Shown here in pieces: positions 29,319 through 39,577 of a DNA stretch of 64,000 bases (the first letter of the stretch is position 1; every line of letters begins with the position of its first letter). This DNA comes from Rhizobium sp. TH135 (GTDB taxonomy: Bacteria > Pseudomonadota > Alphaproteobacteria > Rhizobiales > Rhizobiaceae): positions 248,001 through 312,000 of the forward strand of contig NZ_PKRP01000006.1 in the NCBI RefSeq assembly GCF_002855515.1. Reading direction: 5' to 3'. The notes beneath the pieces are model-generated. The model saw only the letters and a program-made list of their open reading frames with translations, ran no database searches and was not told the origin of the DNA. The translations under genes were made by a program, and so were the position numbers.

Positions 29319-29996
29319 TCAGCCTTCGTCCTTGATCATGTAGCCTGCGCCACGCACGGTCTTCAGAAGCGGCCGGTCGAAATCCTTCTCGATCTTCGAG
29401 CGCAGCCGCGAGACATGCACGTCGATGACATTGGTCTGCGGGTCGAAGTGATAATCCCAGACGTTTTCGAGCAGCATGGTGCGGGTCACCACCTGGCCGG
29501 CATTCTTCATCAAATATTCGAGCAGGCGGAATTCCCGCGGTTGGAGAAGGATCTCCTTGCCCGCGCGCTTGACCTCGTGGGAAAGCCGGTCGAGCTCGAG
29601 ATCGCCGACGCGGTAGACCATGTCCTGCTCCGGCTTGCCCTTGCGGCGGCCGAGAACCTCGACACGCGCCAGCAGTTCGGAAAAGGCGTAAGGCTTCGGC
29701 AGATAGTCGTCCCCGCCGGCGCGTAGGCCCGTCACCCGGTCATCGACCTGGCCAAGTGCGGAAAGGATGAGAACCGGCGTGTCGATGCCGCGCTTGCGCA
29801 GCTCGCTGATGACGGAGAGGCCATCCCGGCGCGGCAGCATGCGGTCGACGACCATCACGTCATAGGTATTCTCAGTGCCCATGAAGAGCCCGCTTTCGCC
29901 GTCGCTCGCATGATCGGCGACGATGCCCGCCTCGCGAAAGGCCTTGGTCATATAGGCTGCAGCTTCCAGGTCGTCTTCAATAACCAGTATCTTCAT
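29319..29996 (-). CDS. OmpR-family response regulator
   Basis: 225 residues from ATG 29996 (MKILVIEDDLEAAAYM). The receiver has the acidic pair EDD, phosphorylated Asp in VMVVDRMLP and Lys in DYLPKPYAFSE; the C-terminal winged helix has LLQPREFRLLEYLMKN and TNVIDVHVSRLRSKIEKD. An in-frame ATG at 30076 is preceded by AGGAAAGG and would add 27 residues not typical of the family, so the start is uncertain. The partner kinase gene begins one base after the stop. It lies downstream of degP across a terminator. Confidence 0.95.
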   Translation of the reverse strand: MKILVIEDDLEAAAYMTKAFREAGIVADHASDGESGLFMGTENTYDVMVVDRMLPRRDGLSVISELRKRGIDTPVLILSALGQVDDRVTGLRAGGDDYLPKPYAFSELLARVEVLGRRKGKPEQDMVYRVGDLELDRLSHEVKRAGKEILLQPREFRLLEYLMKNAGQVVTRTMLLENVWDYHFDPQTNVIDVHVSRLRSKIEKDFDRPLLKTVRGAGYMIKDEG

Positions 29997-30126
29997 GTGC
30001 GCGACATTAGCCTCGGCGCCTGCCACCGTATAGCCGGTTTCGCCGGACTTCGGCTGTCCTTGTTCCGCGATCCCCATGCTTCGTCCTTTCCTGAGACGTG
30101 GCGGTCGACAACCGCCAGATACGACA

Positions 30127-30161
30127 AAGGGCGCCGCCGGTCCTCGACCGCCGGCGCCCTC
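30127..30161 (-). terminator. Terminator after degP
   Basis: GGGCGCCG (30129-30136) pairs with CGGCGCCC (30152-30159) and the inner bases extend the stem; on the minus strand TTT follows. Confidence 0.75.
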
Positions 30162-30174
30162 CGTCAGATCACAA

Positions 30175-31737
30175 TCAGCTCTGGGCAATCGGCAGTGCCA
30201 CGAAGCGGCTGCCGCTCTCCGATTCGACCTGGAAGAGCGCCCGGGTGCGGCCGTCCTTCTTGGCCTGGTCGAGGACCTTCTGGACATCGGCGGTCGAGGA
30301 GACTTCCTGGTTGTTCACCGATGTGATCGTCTCGCCGGCCTTCAAGCCCTTGTCTGCGGCATCGCTATCCGGATCGACATCGACGATTGCCAGACCCTTG
30401 CCGCCGTCAGCAGGGCGAACCGAGAGGCCGAGGCCAGACAGTTCCTGCTCGGCTTCCGGAGCCGGGGCCGCGTTGTTCTCGGTCTCGGCGCTTGCTGCCT
30501 GATCTGCCGGCAGTTCGCCGAGCTTGACCTTGAGTTCGGTCGCCTTGCCATCGCGCCAGACGGACACGTCGACCGTGGTGTCAGGGGCGAAGGCTGCGAT
30601 GCGGCGGGCGAGATCGCGGGGATCCTTGACCGGATCGCCGTTCACGGCGGTCACGACGTCACCCTGGCGGATGCCGGCCGCTTCACCGGGCGAACCGGCC
30701 TGCGGGGCGACAACGAGGGCGCCTGCGTCTTCCGAGAGACCGAGGCTGTCGGCGATGTCCTGGGTGACGGGCTGGATTTGCACGCCGAGCCAGCCGCGAG
30801 ACACGGTACCGGTTTCCTTAAGTTTCTCGATGACGTCGGTCGCGACCGAGGCCGGGATCGCAAAGGCGATGCCGACATTGCCGCCCGAGGGCGAGAAGAT
30901 CGCGGTGTTGATGCCGACCACTTCGCCGTTCAGGTTGAAGCCGGGACCACCCGAGTTACCACGGTTCACGGCCGCGTCGATCTGCAGATAATCGTCATAC
31001 GGGCCGGAGCCGATGTTACGGCCGCGGGCCGAGATGATACCGGCAGTCACGGTACCGCCGAGGCCGAAGGGGTTACCGACGGCGACAACCCAGTCACCGA
31101 CGCGGACCTTCTCGTCGTCTGCGAACTTCACATAGGTGAACTTGGTATCCTTGGCATCGACCTTCAGCAGGGCCAGATCGGTGCGGCTATCCTTGCCGAC
31201 GAGCTTGGCATCATATTCCTTGCCGTCGTTCATCACGATGGTGAAGGCGGCACCATCATCGATGACGTGGTTGTTGGTGACGATATAGCCGTCCTCGGAG
31301 ATGAAGAAGCCGGAGCCCTGCGAGGTCGGGCGCAGACGGCCTTCGCCACGCTCGGCACGCGGGCCACGCTCACGCGGACCACCTTCCATGCCGGGGCCGC
31401 CAAATTCGCGGAAGAAGCGCTTCAGCGGGTGATCGTCCGGCAGGTCTTCAAAGCTGCGGCCGCCAAAGTTGAACGAGTAGCCGCTTTCGTCATTCGAAGC
31501 TGGCTGCACATTCGACTGGACGCGGACCGAAACGACGGCGGGCAGAACGGCCTGCACGACATCGCCGAAGCTCGGAACCTGCGGCGCGTTCACTTCAACC
31601 GGGGCAGCAAACGCCGGAACTGCGGCGAAGGGAGCAGCGGTCACCAGCATCATGGCGGCGAGGCCGGCTGTGGTGGAGGTCTTGAGGATCGACTTCATCG
31701 AACGACCTTTGTTCTCGGACATTTGATCTACCTTCAT
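30175..31737 (-). CDS. degP: DegP/HtrA periplasmic serine protease
   Basis: 520 residues from ATG 31737; ATGs at 31722 and 31698 are also possible, each with a purine-rich stretch upstream. A signal peptide (KSILKTSTTAGLAAMML... AFA) leads to a trypsin-like domain with the triad His in TNNHVIDD, Asp in DSRTDLALLKVD and Ser in GNSGGPGFN, then two PDZ domains (about residues 300-395 and 420-515). It degrades or chaperones misfolded envelope proteins. A Glu/Arg-rich loop (GGPRERGPRAERGEGR) precedes the His region. It lies upstream of an OmpR-type two-component pair on the same strand. Confidence 0.97.
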   Translation of the reverse strand: MKVDQMSENKGRSMKSILKTSTTAGLAAMMLVTAAPFAAVPAFAAPVEVNAPQVPSFGDVVQAVLPAVVSVRVQSNVQPASNDESGYSFNFGGRSFEDLPDDHPLKRFFREFGGPGMEGGPRERGPRAERGEGRLRPTSQGSGFFISEDGYIVTNNHVIDDGAAFTIVMNDGKEYDAKLVGKDSRTDLALLKVDAKDTKFTYVKFADDEKVRVGDWVVAVGNPFGLGGTVTAGIISARGRNIGSGPYDDYLQIDAAVNRGNSGGPGFNLNGEVVGINTAIFSPSGGNVGIAFAIPASVATDVIEKLKETGTVSRGWLGVQIQPVTQDIADSLGLSEDAGALVVAPQAGSPGEAAGIRQGDVVTAVNGDPVKDPRDLARRIAAFAPDTTVDVSVWRDGKATELKVKLGELPADQAASAETENNAAPAPEAEQELSGLGLSVRPADGGKGLAIVDVDPDSDAADKGLKAGETITSVNNQEVSSTADVQKVLDQAKKDGRTRALFQVESESGSRFVALPIAQS

Positions 31738-31929
31738 CTGTTCTTCTGACTGGAGCCGCCGGACAACCCGGCGATGGGAAGCGGTGGATGACGAGAGATA
31801 TAGGAGCTGTCAGGTTACGGCGAACTGTACGGCAGATGAATTCTTCGTAATCTTTGGTGCCGGTTCGGCTGCATTTGACCCGGCCTCGGGCCAAGGCTAT
31901 CATCCGTATTACAAACGGAGTGAAAAGCG

Positions 31930-32190
31930 ATGTCGAAACAGCAGCTATCCGATCCGATCACGCTTAGATTACCGCTCGACCTTCTGGCCGAAATCGAAGC
32001 GGTTGCGGATGCCTGCGAACGCAGCCGCAGCTGGGTCATGGTGCGGGCACTGAAGGCCTATATGGCCCAGGAAGGCCGAGAAATTCAGGAAATGGCGCAA
32101 GCCCGCAAAGCGGTTGAGGACGGCGCGGGCATCGATGCGCAGGATGTGCTGGCTGAAGTGGACGCGATCACGAAGGGCGCGGCTGCGTGA
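31930..32190 (+). CDS. Ribbon-helix-helix antitoxin (ParD/CopG-like)
   Basis: 86 residues. The N-terminus is a ribbon-helix-helix domain (DPITLRLPLDLLAEIEAVAD, then RSRSWVMVRALKAYM); the C-terminal part is an acidic helix suited to wrapping a toxin. GGAG precedes the ATG by 9 bases. The stop overlaps the toxin start (GTGA). It probably binds its own promoter and neutralises the ParE/RelE-like product. Confidence 0.92.
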   Translation: MSKQQLSDPITLRLPLDLLAEIEAVADACERSRSWVMVRALKAYMAQEGREIQEMAQARKAVEDGAGIDAQDVLAEVDAITKGAAA

Positions 32191-32504
32191 AAGTTCTCTT
32201 TTCGCCCCGCGCGAGAGACTATTTGCGGCAAGAAGCCACCTATTTGACGGATCGGAACCGGGCCGCCGCCGAACGTTTTCGGCATGACATCAACCAGTTC
32301 GTCAAGGCGCTTGCTCAATTCCCGGCGATGGGACCGGAGGCGGCGGACCTGCCGTTTCCAGGCGCGAGGCGGTTCGTGGTCGGAGACTATCTGATACACT
32401 ACGAAATCGGCGAAGCAGCCATCGTGATCCTGACGATCCGCCATGGTCGCGAGCGACCTCCGGAGATGCCGCTTGATGACGACGCCGACTTTGAGGCCCC
32501 CTGA
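32187..32504 (+). CDS. ParE/RelE-superfamily toxin
   Basis: 105 residues from GTG 32187, which overlaps the antitoxin stop by four bases. The fold signature is KVLFSPRARDYLRQEATYLTDRNRAAAERF, FPAMGPEA, RRFVVGDYLIHYEI and the C-terminal VILTIRHGRERPPE. ParE members poison DNA gyrase; RelE members cut mRNA on ribosomes. The helical N-terminal half and RHGRERP ending fit the ParE side. It ends one base before the convergent ccmH gene. Confidence 0.92.
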   Translation: MKVLFSPRARDYLRQEATYLTDRNRAAAERFRHDINQFVKALAQFPAMGPEAADLPFPGARRFVVGDYLIHYEIGEAAIVILTIRHGRERPPEMPLDDDADFEAP

Positions 32505-33095
32505 CTATTCCCGATCCAGCAACTTCCCCAGTCGCGCTTCCTCTTCCGGCGAAAGCTTCGCCACCGGCTGCACAGCCCGCCTGCGCGTGTAGACCACAGC
32601 TACAATCAGACCAATGATCGCGAGCGCCGCAGGAGCCCCCCAGAGCGCGATCGTGCGCATGCTGAGCCTTGGCTTCAAAAGCACGAACTCTCCATAGCGT
32701 GACACGACATAATCGAGCACCTGCTCATCGCTGTCGCCCCCCACCAGCCGCTCACGCACTACTACGCGCAAGTCGCGCGCCAGCTCGGCGTTGGAATCGT
32801 CGATCGACTGGTTCTGGCAGACCATGCAGCGTAGCTCGGCCGACAGGGCCCGGGCCCGCTGTTCGAGCGCAGGATCGGCGAGCACTTCGTCGGGATTGAC
32901 GGCAAAGGCGTAGATGGGGGTGAACAGAAGGACCAGCATCAGGAATGCGGCCCGAAGCCCCCCTCTGGCCTGCCGGTCATCTCCCCCACAAGGGGGGAGA
33001 ATAGGTGCGGACGCCGCTCGCTTCGTCGTCAAAGGCAGGACGTGGCGCAAAAGCCCCTCCCCCTTGCGGGGAGGGGTTGGGGAGGGATTCTTCAT
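32505..33095 (-). CDS. ccmH: Cytochrome c-type biogenesis protein CcmH/CycL, with repeat-derived N-terminus
   Basis: 196 residues from ATG 33095, against about 150 for normal CcmH. The mature part is standard: periplasmic [20 protein letters not shown] with the CxxC thiol pair, then a C-terminal membrane helix. CcmH/CycL reduces or holds apocytochrome c for haem ligation. The first 45 or so residues ([28 protein letters not shown]) are encoded by a GC-rich palindromic repeat of the kind found between genes elsewhere in the window; the signal peptide begins only after it ([13 protein letters not shown]). An internal ATG at 32939 would give a normal signal peptide but has no ribosome site. It is last in ccmIEFH. 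Confidence 0.93.
   Translation of the reverse strand: MKNPSPTPPRKGEGLLRHVLPLTTKRAASAPILPPCGGDDRQARGGLRAAFLMLVLLFTPIYAFAVNPDEVLADPALEQRARALSAELRCMVCQNQSIDDSNAELARDLRVVVRERLVGGDSDEQVLDYVVSRYGEFVLLKPRLSMRTIALWGAPAALAIIGLIVAVVYTRRRAVQPVAKLSPEEEARLGKLLDRE
32979..33090. repeat. Palindromic repeat inside the ccmH reading frame
   Basis: Outer hairpins CTCCCCCAC/GGGGGGAGA (about 32982-33001) and CCCCTCCCCC/GGGGAGGGG (about 33054-33077) with a middle segment, the same style as the intergenic repeats of the window, here translated. Confidence 0.7.
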
Positions 33096-33100
33096 CGCAT

Positions 33101-35089
33101 TCACTCCGCGGCCTCCAGCGTCGGCTTCGCCGCCACCTTGGCACGCTTCGGCGCGCCGACGCGAAGCCTGCGGTCCGACAGCGAGACGATACCGCCCGCC
33201 ATCATCACGATCGTGCCGTACCAGATGCAGAGGATCCAGGGCTTCCACCAGATGCGCACCACGATGCCGCCATCCGCCATCGGATCGCCTAACGACACAT
33301 AGAGCTGGCTGAAGCCGAAGGTGACGATGCCGGCTTCCGTGGTCGGCATCTGGCGGGCCGTGTAGAGCCGCTTCGACGACCAGACATCGGCCACTTCGAC
33401 ACCGCCCTGGCGGACGGTGAAATGCCCCTGGTCCTCGGTGTAGTTCGGTCCGGTCGCGGCGCGAATGCCGTCAAAGGTCACGACATAACCGCCAGCTTCC
33501 GCCGTCATGCCCGGCTTCATTTCGACCACCGTTTCCGTTTCGAAGGTGGTGACGGCGACGACGCCGAGCACGGTCACACCCATGCCGAAATGCGCCAGCG
33601 CCGTGCCGAAGGCCGAGCGCGGCAGGCCCTTCAAACGGCTCCAGGCGGTCGACAGCGGGTGCTTGCCGAAGCCGGCGCGGTACCAGAGATCGGCAATCGC
33701 CCCGCCCATGACGAAGAAGGCGAGCGCAAGGCCGGCCACCGCCATGACAGGACCGCCATTCTGGGCGTACCAGAGGCCAAGTCCGAGAACGAGCGAGAGT
33801 GCTGCCGCCACGTAGAGGCGCTGCAGGGCCCCGAGCAGATCGCCGCGCTTCCAGGCGAGGAACGGCCCGAAGGGCACCGCCAGCAGAAGCGGGATCATCA
33901 GAAGCCCGAAGGTGATGTTGAAGAAGGGCGGACCGACCGAGATCTTCTCACCCGTCAACGTTTCCAGGAGCAGCGGATATAGCGTGCCGATCAGTACCGA
34001 AGCCGTGGAGACGGTCAGGATCAGGTTGTTGAGAACCAGCGCGCCCTCGCGCGAGATCGGCTGGAACAGGCCGCCGGCCTTCAACATCGGCGCGCGCAGC
34101 GCAAAGAGCGTGAAAGCCCCGCCGATGAAGATCACGAGAATGCCAAGAATGAAGACACCGCGCGTCGGGTCGGTGGCAAAGGCATGCACCGAGGTCAGCA
34201 CGCCCGAGCGCACCAGGAAGGTGCCGAGCAGCGACAGCGAGAAGGCGATAATGGCGAGCAGCACCGTCCAGATTTTCAAGGCATCGCGCTTTTCCATGAC
34301 CAGCGCCGAATGCAGAAGCGCCGTGCCAGCGAGCCAGGGCATGAAGGAGGCGTTTTCGACCGGATCCCAGAACCACCAGCCACCCCAGCCGAGCTCGTAA
34401 TAGGCCCAATAAGAACCCATGGAGATCCCTGCCGTCAGGAAGACCCAGGCCGCCAGCGTCCAAGGCCGCACCCAGCGTGCCCAGGCGGCATCGATGCGCC
34501 CGTCCATCAGGGCGGCAATCGCGAAGGAGAAACAGACGGAGAAGCCGACATAGCCGAGATAGAGCAGCGGCGGATGGATCGCGAGGCCGATGTCCTGCAG
34601 GACCGGGTTGAGGTCCTGGCCCTCCGCCGGGATCGGCGATAGGCGGATGAAGGGGTTGGAGGTCAACAGGATGAAGAGCGTGAACGCCGTCGTGATCCAG
34701 GCCTGCACTGCCAGCACATTGGCCTTCAGCCGATCCGGCAGGTTGGTGCCGAAGAAAGCGACCATGGCGCTGAAGAAGGCGAGGATCAGCACCCAGAGCA
34801 GCATCGAGCCTTCATGGTTCCCCCAGACGCCGGAGACCTTGTAGATCATGGGTTTGAGCGAATGGGAGTTCTGATAGACGTTCTGTACCGAAAAGTCGGA
34901 AACCACGTAGCCGTAGGTGAGAACCGCGAACGAAAAGGCGACGAGCAGGAACAGCGCATAGGTGCCAGTTGTCGCCACCGCCATCATCGCCGCGTCTCCG
35001 CGCCGGGCGCCGATCACGGGCAGAATGGAGACGACAAGACAGGTGGCGAGTGCCAGCACGAGAGCATAGTGGCCAAGCTCGATGATCAT
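33101..35089 (-). CDS. ccmF: Haem lyase CcmF/CycK
   Basis: 662 residues with about fifteen membrane helices. The WWD haem-binding region is [20 protein letters not shown] near residue 235, with conserved histidines ([19 protein letters not shown]). CcmF attaches haem to apocytochrome c in the periplasm together with CcmH and CcmI. It overlaps ccmE by four bases and is coupled to ccmH by a few bases. Confidence 0.98.
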   Translation of the reverse strand: MIIELGHYALVLALATCLVVSILPVIGARRGDAAMMAVATTGTYALFLLVAFSFAVLTYGYVVSDFSVQNVYQNSHSLKPMIYKVSGVWGNHEGSMLLWVLILAFFSAMVAFFGTNLPDRLKANVLAVQAWITTAFTLFILLTSNPFIRLSPIPAEGQDLNPVLQDIGLAIHPPLLYLGYVGFSVCFSFAIAALMDGRIDAAWARWVRPWTLAAWVFLTAGISMGSYWAYYELGWGGWWFWDPVENASFMPWLAGTALLHSALVMEKRDALKIWTVLLAIIAFSLSLLGTFLVRSGVLTSVHAFATDPTRGVFILGILVIFIGGAFTLFALRAPMLKAGGLFQPISREGALVLNNLILTVSTASVLIGTLYPLLLETLTGEKISVGPPFFNITFGLLMIPLLLAVPFGPFLAWKRGDLLGALQRLYVAAALSLVLGLGLWYAQNGGPVMAVAGLALAFFVMGGAIADLWYRAGFGKHPLSTAWSRLKGLPRSAFGTALAHFGMGVTVLGVVAVTTFETETVVEMKPGMTAEAGGYVVTFDGIRAATGPNYTEDQGHFTVRQGGVEVADVWSSKRLYTARQMPTTEAGIVTFGFSQLYVSLGDPMADGGIVVRIWWKPWILCIWYGTIVMMAGGIVSLSDRRLRVGAPKRAKVAAKPTLEAAE

Positions 35090-35538
35090 TGGATCTCTTC
35101 CTTGCCGCTGAGTTCCACCCCTTGCGCCTTCAGACGGTCGGCCACATCCTTCGGCATATAGGTCTCATCATGCTTGGCGAGCACGGTATCGGCAACAAAG
35201 ACCTTATCGATGCCTTCGAAGCGTCCTTCCGCCACCACACCCTGCCCCTCACGGAACAGATCGGGCAGGATGCCGGTATAGGTGACCGGCAGCTCGCTCA
35301 GCGTATCCGTGACCGTAAAGGTGATCGTCGATCCCTCGCCCCGCACCACCGAGCCCGTCTCCACCAGTCCGCCCAAACGGATGCGGGTGCCCGGCTGCAG
35401 GTCTGCCTTGGCGAGGTCGCCCGGAACGTAGAAATAGGCGATCGACTGGCCGAAGGCGAACATCACCAGAAGAACGGCCGTCAGAATGAAACCCATGCCA
35501 CCGGCAATCACCGCGAGGCGTTTCTGTTTGCGGGTCAT
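35086..35538 (-). CDS. ccmE: Haem chaperone CcmE/CycJ
   Basis: 150 residues: a short cytosolic tail ([10 protein letters not shown]), one membrane helix, and an OB-fold periplasmic domain. The covalent haem-binding His lies in [13 protein letters not shown] near residue 124. It carries haem from CcmC to CcmF. Start and stop overlap its neighbours by four bases each. Confidence 0.98.
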   Translation of the reverse strand: MTRKQKRLAVIAGGMGFILTAVLLVMFAFGQSIAYFYVPGDLAKADLQPGTRIRLGGLVETGSVVRGEGSTITFTVTDTLSELPVTYTGILPDLFREGQGVVAEGRFEGIDKVFVADTVLAKHDETYMPKDVADRLKAQGVELSGKEEIQ

Positions 35539-36767
35539 TGGCTCACCTCCTCGACATCAAGGCCGAGCTCTTTTGCCATGGCAATCAACTGCTGGCCCTC
35601 GGCGCCATCAGCCGGGAAGGCCTTGAGACCATCCTTCAGCGCAGCTTCCGCGCGGGCCTGATCCTTGAGCATGGCATAGGAGCGGACAAGCCGCATCCAG
35701 CCTTCGAAATTGTTGGGATCTTCCTTCAGGCGCGCATCAAGACTCGCCACCATGCCGCGGATCATCTCGCCGCGATCGGCCTCTGACATCGCTTGCGCAT
35801 TGGCAATGTCGTCTGCGGAAGGATTGCCCGGTGCTGCCGGATTGGCGGCGGCCGGTGCCTGTGGTGGCGCCGCGGCAATCGCTGGCGCATTGGCGAGCGG
35901 CACGCCGGTGCTGTTGGCCGCAATATGCTGGTTGACCAGCGCCATCCAGGGCGCGGTCGGCGGAGAGGCGGCGGCAATTGCCTGGAAGGCGGCAAGCGCC
36001 TCGGTGCGGCGGCCGGACTGCTCGAGCGCCAGCGCCAGATAGAAATCAGCGCGCGGATTGTTCGGCTCGAGCTTCAGCGCTGCCTGAAAGGCCATCTGGG
36101 CATCGTCGGTGACAATCCCGTCATTGCGCACGACGATCGTTTCACCGAGGCCATTCATGCGCTCGGCATCGGGGCCGAGAATGCGGATGGCATTGCGATA
36201 GGCAAGCTCGGCATCATCAAGGCGGCCGATGCGGAAATAGACGGGCGCCAGCACGTTCCAGCCATTGCCGTCGCCGGGATTGCCCGCCAGATGCTGCTCA
36301 ACCTTGGCGACCAGCAGATCGACATCATCACCCGGATTTTCGATGCGCGCGGCAAGCGGCGCGTCCGGCGTTCCGGGGCTACCGATTTCGAGATAGCCGG
36401 CAAGGCCGATGACGGGAAGACAGATGAGAATGAAGGCCTGGGAGAAGGTATAGCGCCGGCGCTTGGAGCGCCCACCGGCTGCCGCCTCCAACGCCAGCTC
36501 ATCGCCCTCGCCGCCTGTTTTTTCGCGACCGGCAATCGCCAGCAGCCGGCGTCCGATCTCGGCGCGGGCATAGTCGGCATCTTCGGCTGAGATCAGGCCT
36601 CCCGCCTTGTCCCGTTCCAGCTCCCGCAGCTGGTCGCGATAGACCGCCGCCTCGCCTTCATCATAGCGTGTCGCCCGGGCCGAAGCCCGCAGCAGGGGAG
36701 AGAGCAGGACGACGGCAACAATGACCGTCAGCAGGGCGGAGATGATCCAGAACAACATGAAACTCAA
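35535..36767 (-). CDS. ccmI: Cytochrome c biogenesis protein CcmI/CycH
   Basis: 410 residues. Two membrane helices (about residues 4-24 and 97-117) flank a cytosolic loop with a basic patch ([11 protein letters not shown]); the C-terminal periplasmic half has TPR repeats ([58 protein letters not shown]). CcmI recognises the C-terminus of apocytochrome c and delivers it to CcmFH. The linker at about 275-310 is Ala/Pro-rich. It is first in the ccmIEFH operon. Confidence 0.97.
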   Translation of the reverse strand: MSFMLFWIISALLTVIVAVVLLSPLLRASARATRYDEGEAAVYRDQLRELERDKAGGLISAEDADYARAEIGRRLLAIAGREKTGGEGDELALEAAAGGRSKRRRYTFSQAFILICLPVIGLAGYLEIGSPGTPDAPLAARIENPGDDVDLLVAKVEQHLAGNPGDGNGWNVLAPVYFRIGRLDDAELAYRNAIRILGPDAERMNGLGETIVVRNDGIVTDDAQMAFQAALKLEPNNPRADFYLALALEQSGRRTEALAAFQAIAAASPPTAPWMALVNQHIAANSTGVPLANAPAIAAAPPQAPAAANPAAPGNPSADDIANAQAMSEADRGEMIRGMVASLDARLKEDPNNFEGWMRLVRSYAMLKDQARAEAALKDGLKAFPADGAEGQQLIAMAKELGLDVEEVSQ

Positions 36768-36937
36768 TTACGTCAAGGACGGGTGCATTCCAACAGTCAA
36801 ACACCCCCTGACGGAAAGTTGAGGCGTTTGGCCGCAAGAATTCTCTATGTGGTCATAACCTGCCTAGCCTTGACCCAAGTCAAGTGGGAAGCAGTCGACC
36901 TGCCTATCAATTGAGCATCAATTTTAAGCGTGTGGGA

Positions 36938-37351
36938 TCAACTGAGTGGCGTCCAGGTGCCGTTCGGGTTGCGGCAGGCCGCACCGCGGGCCTGCAATTC
37001 CCGACCACCGCTCACCACCTTGTGGGTGAACTGGCGACAATTCTGCTGGCCAACCTGATAGGGGGCCGCTGCCACGACCTCGCCTCGCACCTCGCCGCCG
37101 GCCCAGGTCACGGGCTGGCCGCCGGGGGCTGCTTCCAGTGCCCGGTATTCGGCCTCGAGCGCCCGCTGGGTTTCGCTGCGCGACAGTTTCACGCCCGTGC
37201 GTGCGACGATGCCGCCCTGCAGGGCTGCGATATAGACGGCGGAATTGGCCTTGGCGGTCGCGGTGCGTCCGCCGCCCGAGGTGGTGCAGCCCGCAAGCGC
37301 GAGCGACACCAGAGCGGTGGCTGCCAGTATTCCGAAGCGCTTCACACCCAT
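36938..37351 (-). CDS. 17-kDa surface-antigen-like lipoprotein
   Basis: 137 residues. The signal ends in LALAGC (Cys22), a lipobox. The C-terminal two-thirds have the pattern of the rickettsial 17-kDa antigen/outer-membrane lipoprotein family (SETQRALEAEYRALE, TWAGGEVRGEV, CRQFTHKVVSGGRELQARGAACRNPNGTW) with paired cysteines. It lies just downstream of feuQ on the same strand with a 120-base gap and is likely an outer-membrane lipoprotein. Function unknown; such proteins often hold the cell envelope together. Confidence 0.85.
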   Translation of the reverse strand: MGVKRFGILAATALVSLALAGCTTSGGGRTATAKANSAVYIAALQGGIVARTGVKLSRSETQRALEAEYRALEAAPGGQPVTWAGGEVRGEVVAAAPYQVGQQNCRQFTHKVVSGGRELQARGAACRNPNGTWTPLS

Positions 37352-37474
37352 AAGACCGTTCCAAGTGCCGTCAATTGTTGCCGCCGTCAGGCGCCTGTCC
37401 CGCTTTCGGAAACGCGCATCGCCGTCGCGCCGAAATCAGTCCTATACACCTATGTAATTTCACAGGAAAATCAA

Positions 37475-38869
37475 TCACGCAGTGTCCTTCGTCACAGCCG
37501 GTAGGATCAACTGTGCGCGAAGTCCGCCGATCCCTGCCCGTGACAGGCCGAATGCGCCCTGATATTCCCCGGAAATCTCCTTGACGATGGAGAGACCAAG
37601 GCCCGTTCCCGGCTTGCTTTCGTCGAGCCTGCGGCCGCGCTTCAGCGCCTCGCCGATCTGCTCGGGTGCCAGCCCCGGTCCGTCGTCTTCCACCACGACC
37701 TCGATCCAGCCGCGCCGTCCATCCGTGGCGTCGTCCTCGCGTGTCGTCATCGTCACCTTGGTCACCACCTTGGTGCGGGCAAAGCGGGACGCATTTTCCA
37801 GGAGATTGCCGACGACTTCCTCGACGTCCTGCTGCTCCATGGCAAAGGTCAGATCCGGTGCAACGTCGAGTTCGAAGGCCACCTCGCCGTTCAGCTTGCG
37901 CATCACGCGCACCAGCCGTTCCAGCACCGGCTGGGCTTCGGTGCGGGCGAGCACGCTGTCGCGCTGGGCGGCGATGCGGGCACGGTTCAGATAGGAGGTC
38001 ACCTGCGCCTGCATGGCCTCGGCCTGAGCCGCAATCACCTCGGCATGGGTCTTTTCGAGCGTGCGCGCCTCGTTGAGCAGCACGGCAATCGGCGTCTTCA
38101 GCGAATGGGCGAGATTGCCGACCTGCATGCGGGCGCGCTCGACGATGCGGCGGTTGCTGTCGATCAGCGCGTTGATCTCGCTGGCAAGCGGCATGATCTC
38201 CCGCGGAAAATCGCCCTCGATCCGCTCGGCCTCGCCGCGCCGGATGCGCTCCAACCCTCGGCGCGCGCGGTCGACCGGCTTCAGGCCGTAAAGGATGGCC
38301 AGACCGTTGACGATCAAGCCGCCGATGCCGACCACGGCAAGTGCGCCATAGAGCCGGCTGGTGAAGAAGGTGATCTCGTCCTCGATGACCTGCAGATTCC
38401 CGGAGACCCGGAAGCGCGCCGCCCGTCCCTGGTCGTCGAGTACCACTTCGGTCTCGGCAATGCGGATCCGATTGCCGACATCGTCTGTCATTTCGTAGTA
38501 GCGCTCGTAATTCTGGTCGAAGGGCGTTTCCTCGACATCGGGCACGGCGAGATTGGCCACGCCGAGCGAAGCAGATGCGAGCGGTGCCGTCGCATAATTG
38601 CCGAGCGGCTCGACCAGCCAGTACCAGCCGGTCTCGGGCTGCGAGAACCGGAGATCGCCAAGGGCTGGCGAGCCGGTCAGGCTGTCGCCATCGCCGATCG
38701 AGACGGAGTTGACGACGTTATAAAGCTGAGCTCTGAGGAGGTTGTTGAAGCCGCGCTCAACGCCCTGGCGATACAGGGCGGAAATCGCCACCGCGATCGT
38801 GACCAGACCGAGTGCAGACCAGAGGGTCGCAAGCAGCAGGACGCGCGCGGTGAGCGAGCGGATCTTCAT
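37475..38869 (-). CDS. feuQ: FeuQ-like sensor histidine kinase
   Basis: 464 residues with membrane helices at about 10-32 and 165-190, a periplasmic sensor between them, a HAMP-like segment and a kinase core (His in VGNLAHSLKTPIAVLLNEA near residue 255; GNLLENASRFA; EDDGPGLAPE; GTGLGLSIV). It overlaps the regulator gene by four bases. The arrangement small periplasmic protein - OmpR regulator - PhoQ-like kinase matches feuN-feuP-feuQ of Sinorhizobium meliloti, which controls ndvA and cyclic glucan export. Identification rests on gene order and the regulator sequence type. Confidence 0.85.
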   Translation of the reverse strand: MKIRSLTARVLLLATLWSALGLVTIAVAISALYRQGVERGFNNLLRAQLYNVVNSVSIGDGDSLTGSPALGDLRFSQPETGWYWLVEPLGNYATAPLASASLGVANLAVPDVEETPFDQNYERYYEMTDDVGNRIRIAETEVVLDDQGRAARFRVSGNLQVIEDEITFFTSRLYGALAVVGIGGLIVNGLAILYGLKPVDRARRGLERIRRGEAERIEGDFPREIMPLASEINALIDSNRRIVERARMQVGNLAHSLKTPIAVLLNEARTLEKTHAEVIAAQAEAMQAQVTSYLNRARIAAQRDSVLARTEAQPVLERLVRVMRKLNGEVAFELDVAPDLTFAMEQQDVEEVVGNLLENASRFARTKVVTKVTMTTREDDATDGRRGWIEVVVEDDGPGLAPEQIGEALKRGRRLDESKPGTGLGLSIVKEISGEYQGAFGLSRAGIGGLRAQLILPAVTKDTA

Positions 38870-39531
38870 TTCGCGGGGGCTTGGATGCGGTAGCCGAGGC
38901 CGCGGACCGTTTCGATCATGTCGACGCCGAGCTTCTTGCGCAGGCGACCGACAAAGACCTCGATCGTGTTGGAATCGCGGTCAAAATCCTGGTCGTAGAG
39001 ATGCTCGACCAGTTCGGTGCGCGAGACCACCTCGCCCATGTGATGCATCAGATAGGAGAGGAGGCGATATTCGTGCGAGGTGAGCTTCAGCGTCACGCCC
39101 TCGACGGTCGCCTTCGAGCTCTTGGTATCGAGCCGCACGGGTCCGCAGACGATCTCTGAGGATGCATGGCCTGCCGCACGACGGATGAGCGCGCGGATGC
39201 GGGCGAGCACTTCCTCGACATGGAAGGGCTTGGTCACATAGTCGTCGGCGCCGGCATCGATACCTGCCACCTTGTCCGACCAGCGATCACGGGCCGTCAG
39301 GATCAGCACCGGCATCACCCGGCTTGCGGCCCGCCATTTTTCGAGCACTGTAATGCCGTCCATTTCCGGCAGGCCGATATCGAGGATCACGGCGTCATAG
39401 GGCTCTGTATCGCCGAGGAAGTGGCCTTCCTCGCCATCAAAGGCCTTGTCGACGACGTAACCCGCTTCCTGCAGGGCCTCGACGAGCTGGCGGTTCAGAT
39501 TGACATCGTCTTCGACGACGAGAATGCGCAT
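38866..39531 (-). CDS. feuP: FeuP-like OmpR-family response regulator
   Basis: 221 residues from ATG 39531 (MRILVVEDDVNLNRQL). Receiver residues are intact: EDD, Asp in DAVILDIGLPEMDG, Lys in DYVTKPFHVEEV. The effector domain has LTSHEYRLLSYLMHHMGEVV and SNTIEVFVGRLRKKLG. The protein resembles PhoP/FeuP regulators of Rhizobiales; FeuP responds to low osmolarity. It is preceded by the short feuN-like gene and overlaps the kinase gene, so the three form one unit. Confidence 0.9.
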   Translation of the reverse strand: MRILVVEDDVNLNRQLVEALQEAGYVVDKAFDGEEGHFLGDTEPYDAVILDIGLPEMDGITVLEKWRAASRVMPVLILTARDRWSDKVAGIDAGADDYVTKPFHVEEVLARIRALIRRAAGHASSEIVCGPVRLDTKSSKATVEGVTLKLTSHEYRLLSYLMHHMGEVVSRTELVEHLYDQDFDRDSNTIEVFVGRLRKKLGVDMIETVRGLGYRIQAPAK

Positions 39532-39577
39532 ATGGTTCACCCCTCGGTGCGGAGAGCTCTTCAGTCCCTGCGGCCGC

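Noticed and set aside
30076-31749. 557-codon open frame on the plus strand
   Set aside because: Antisense shadow of degP, whose catalytic triad and PDZ domains are plain.
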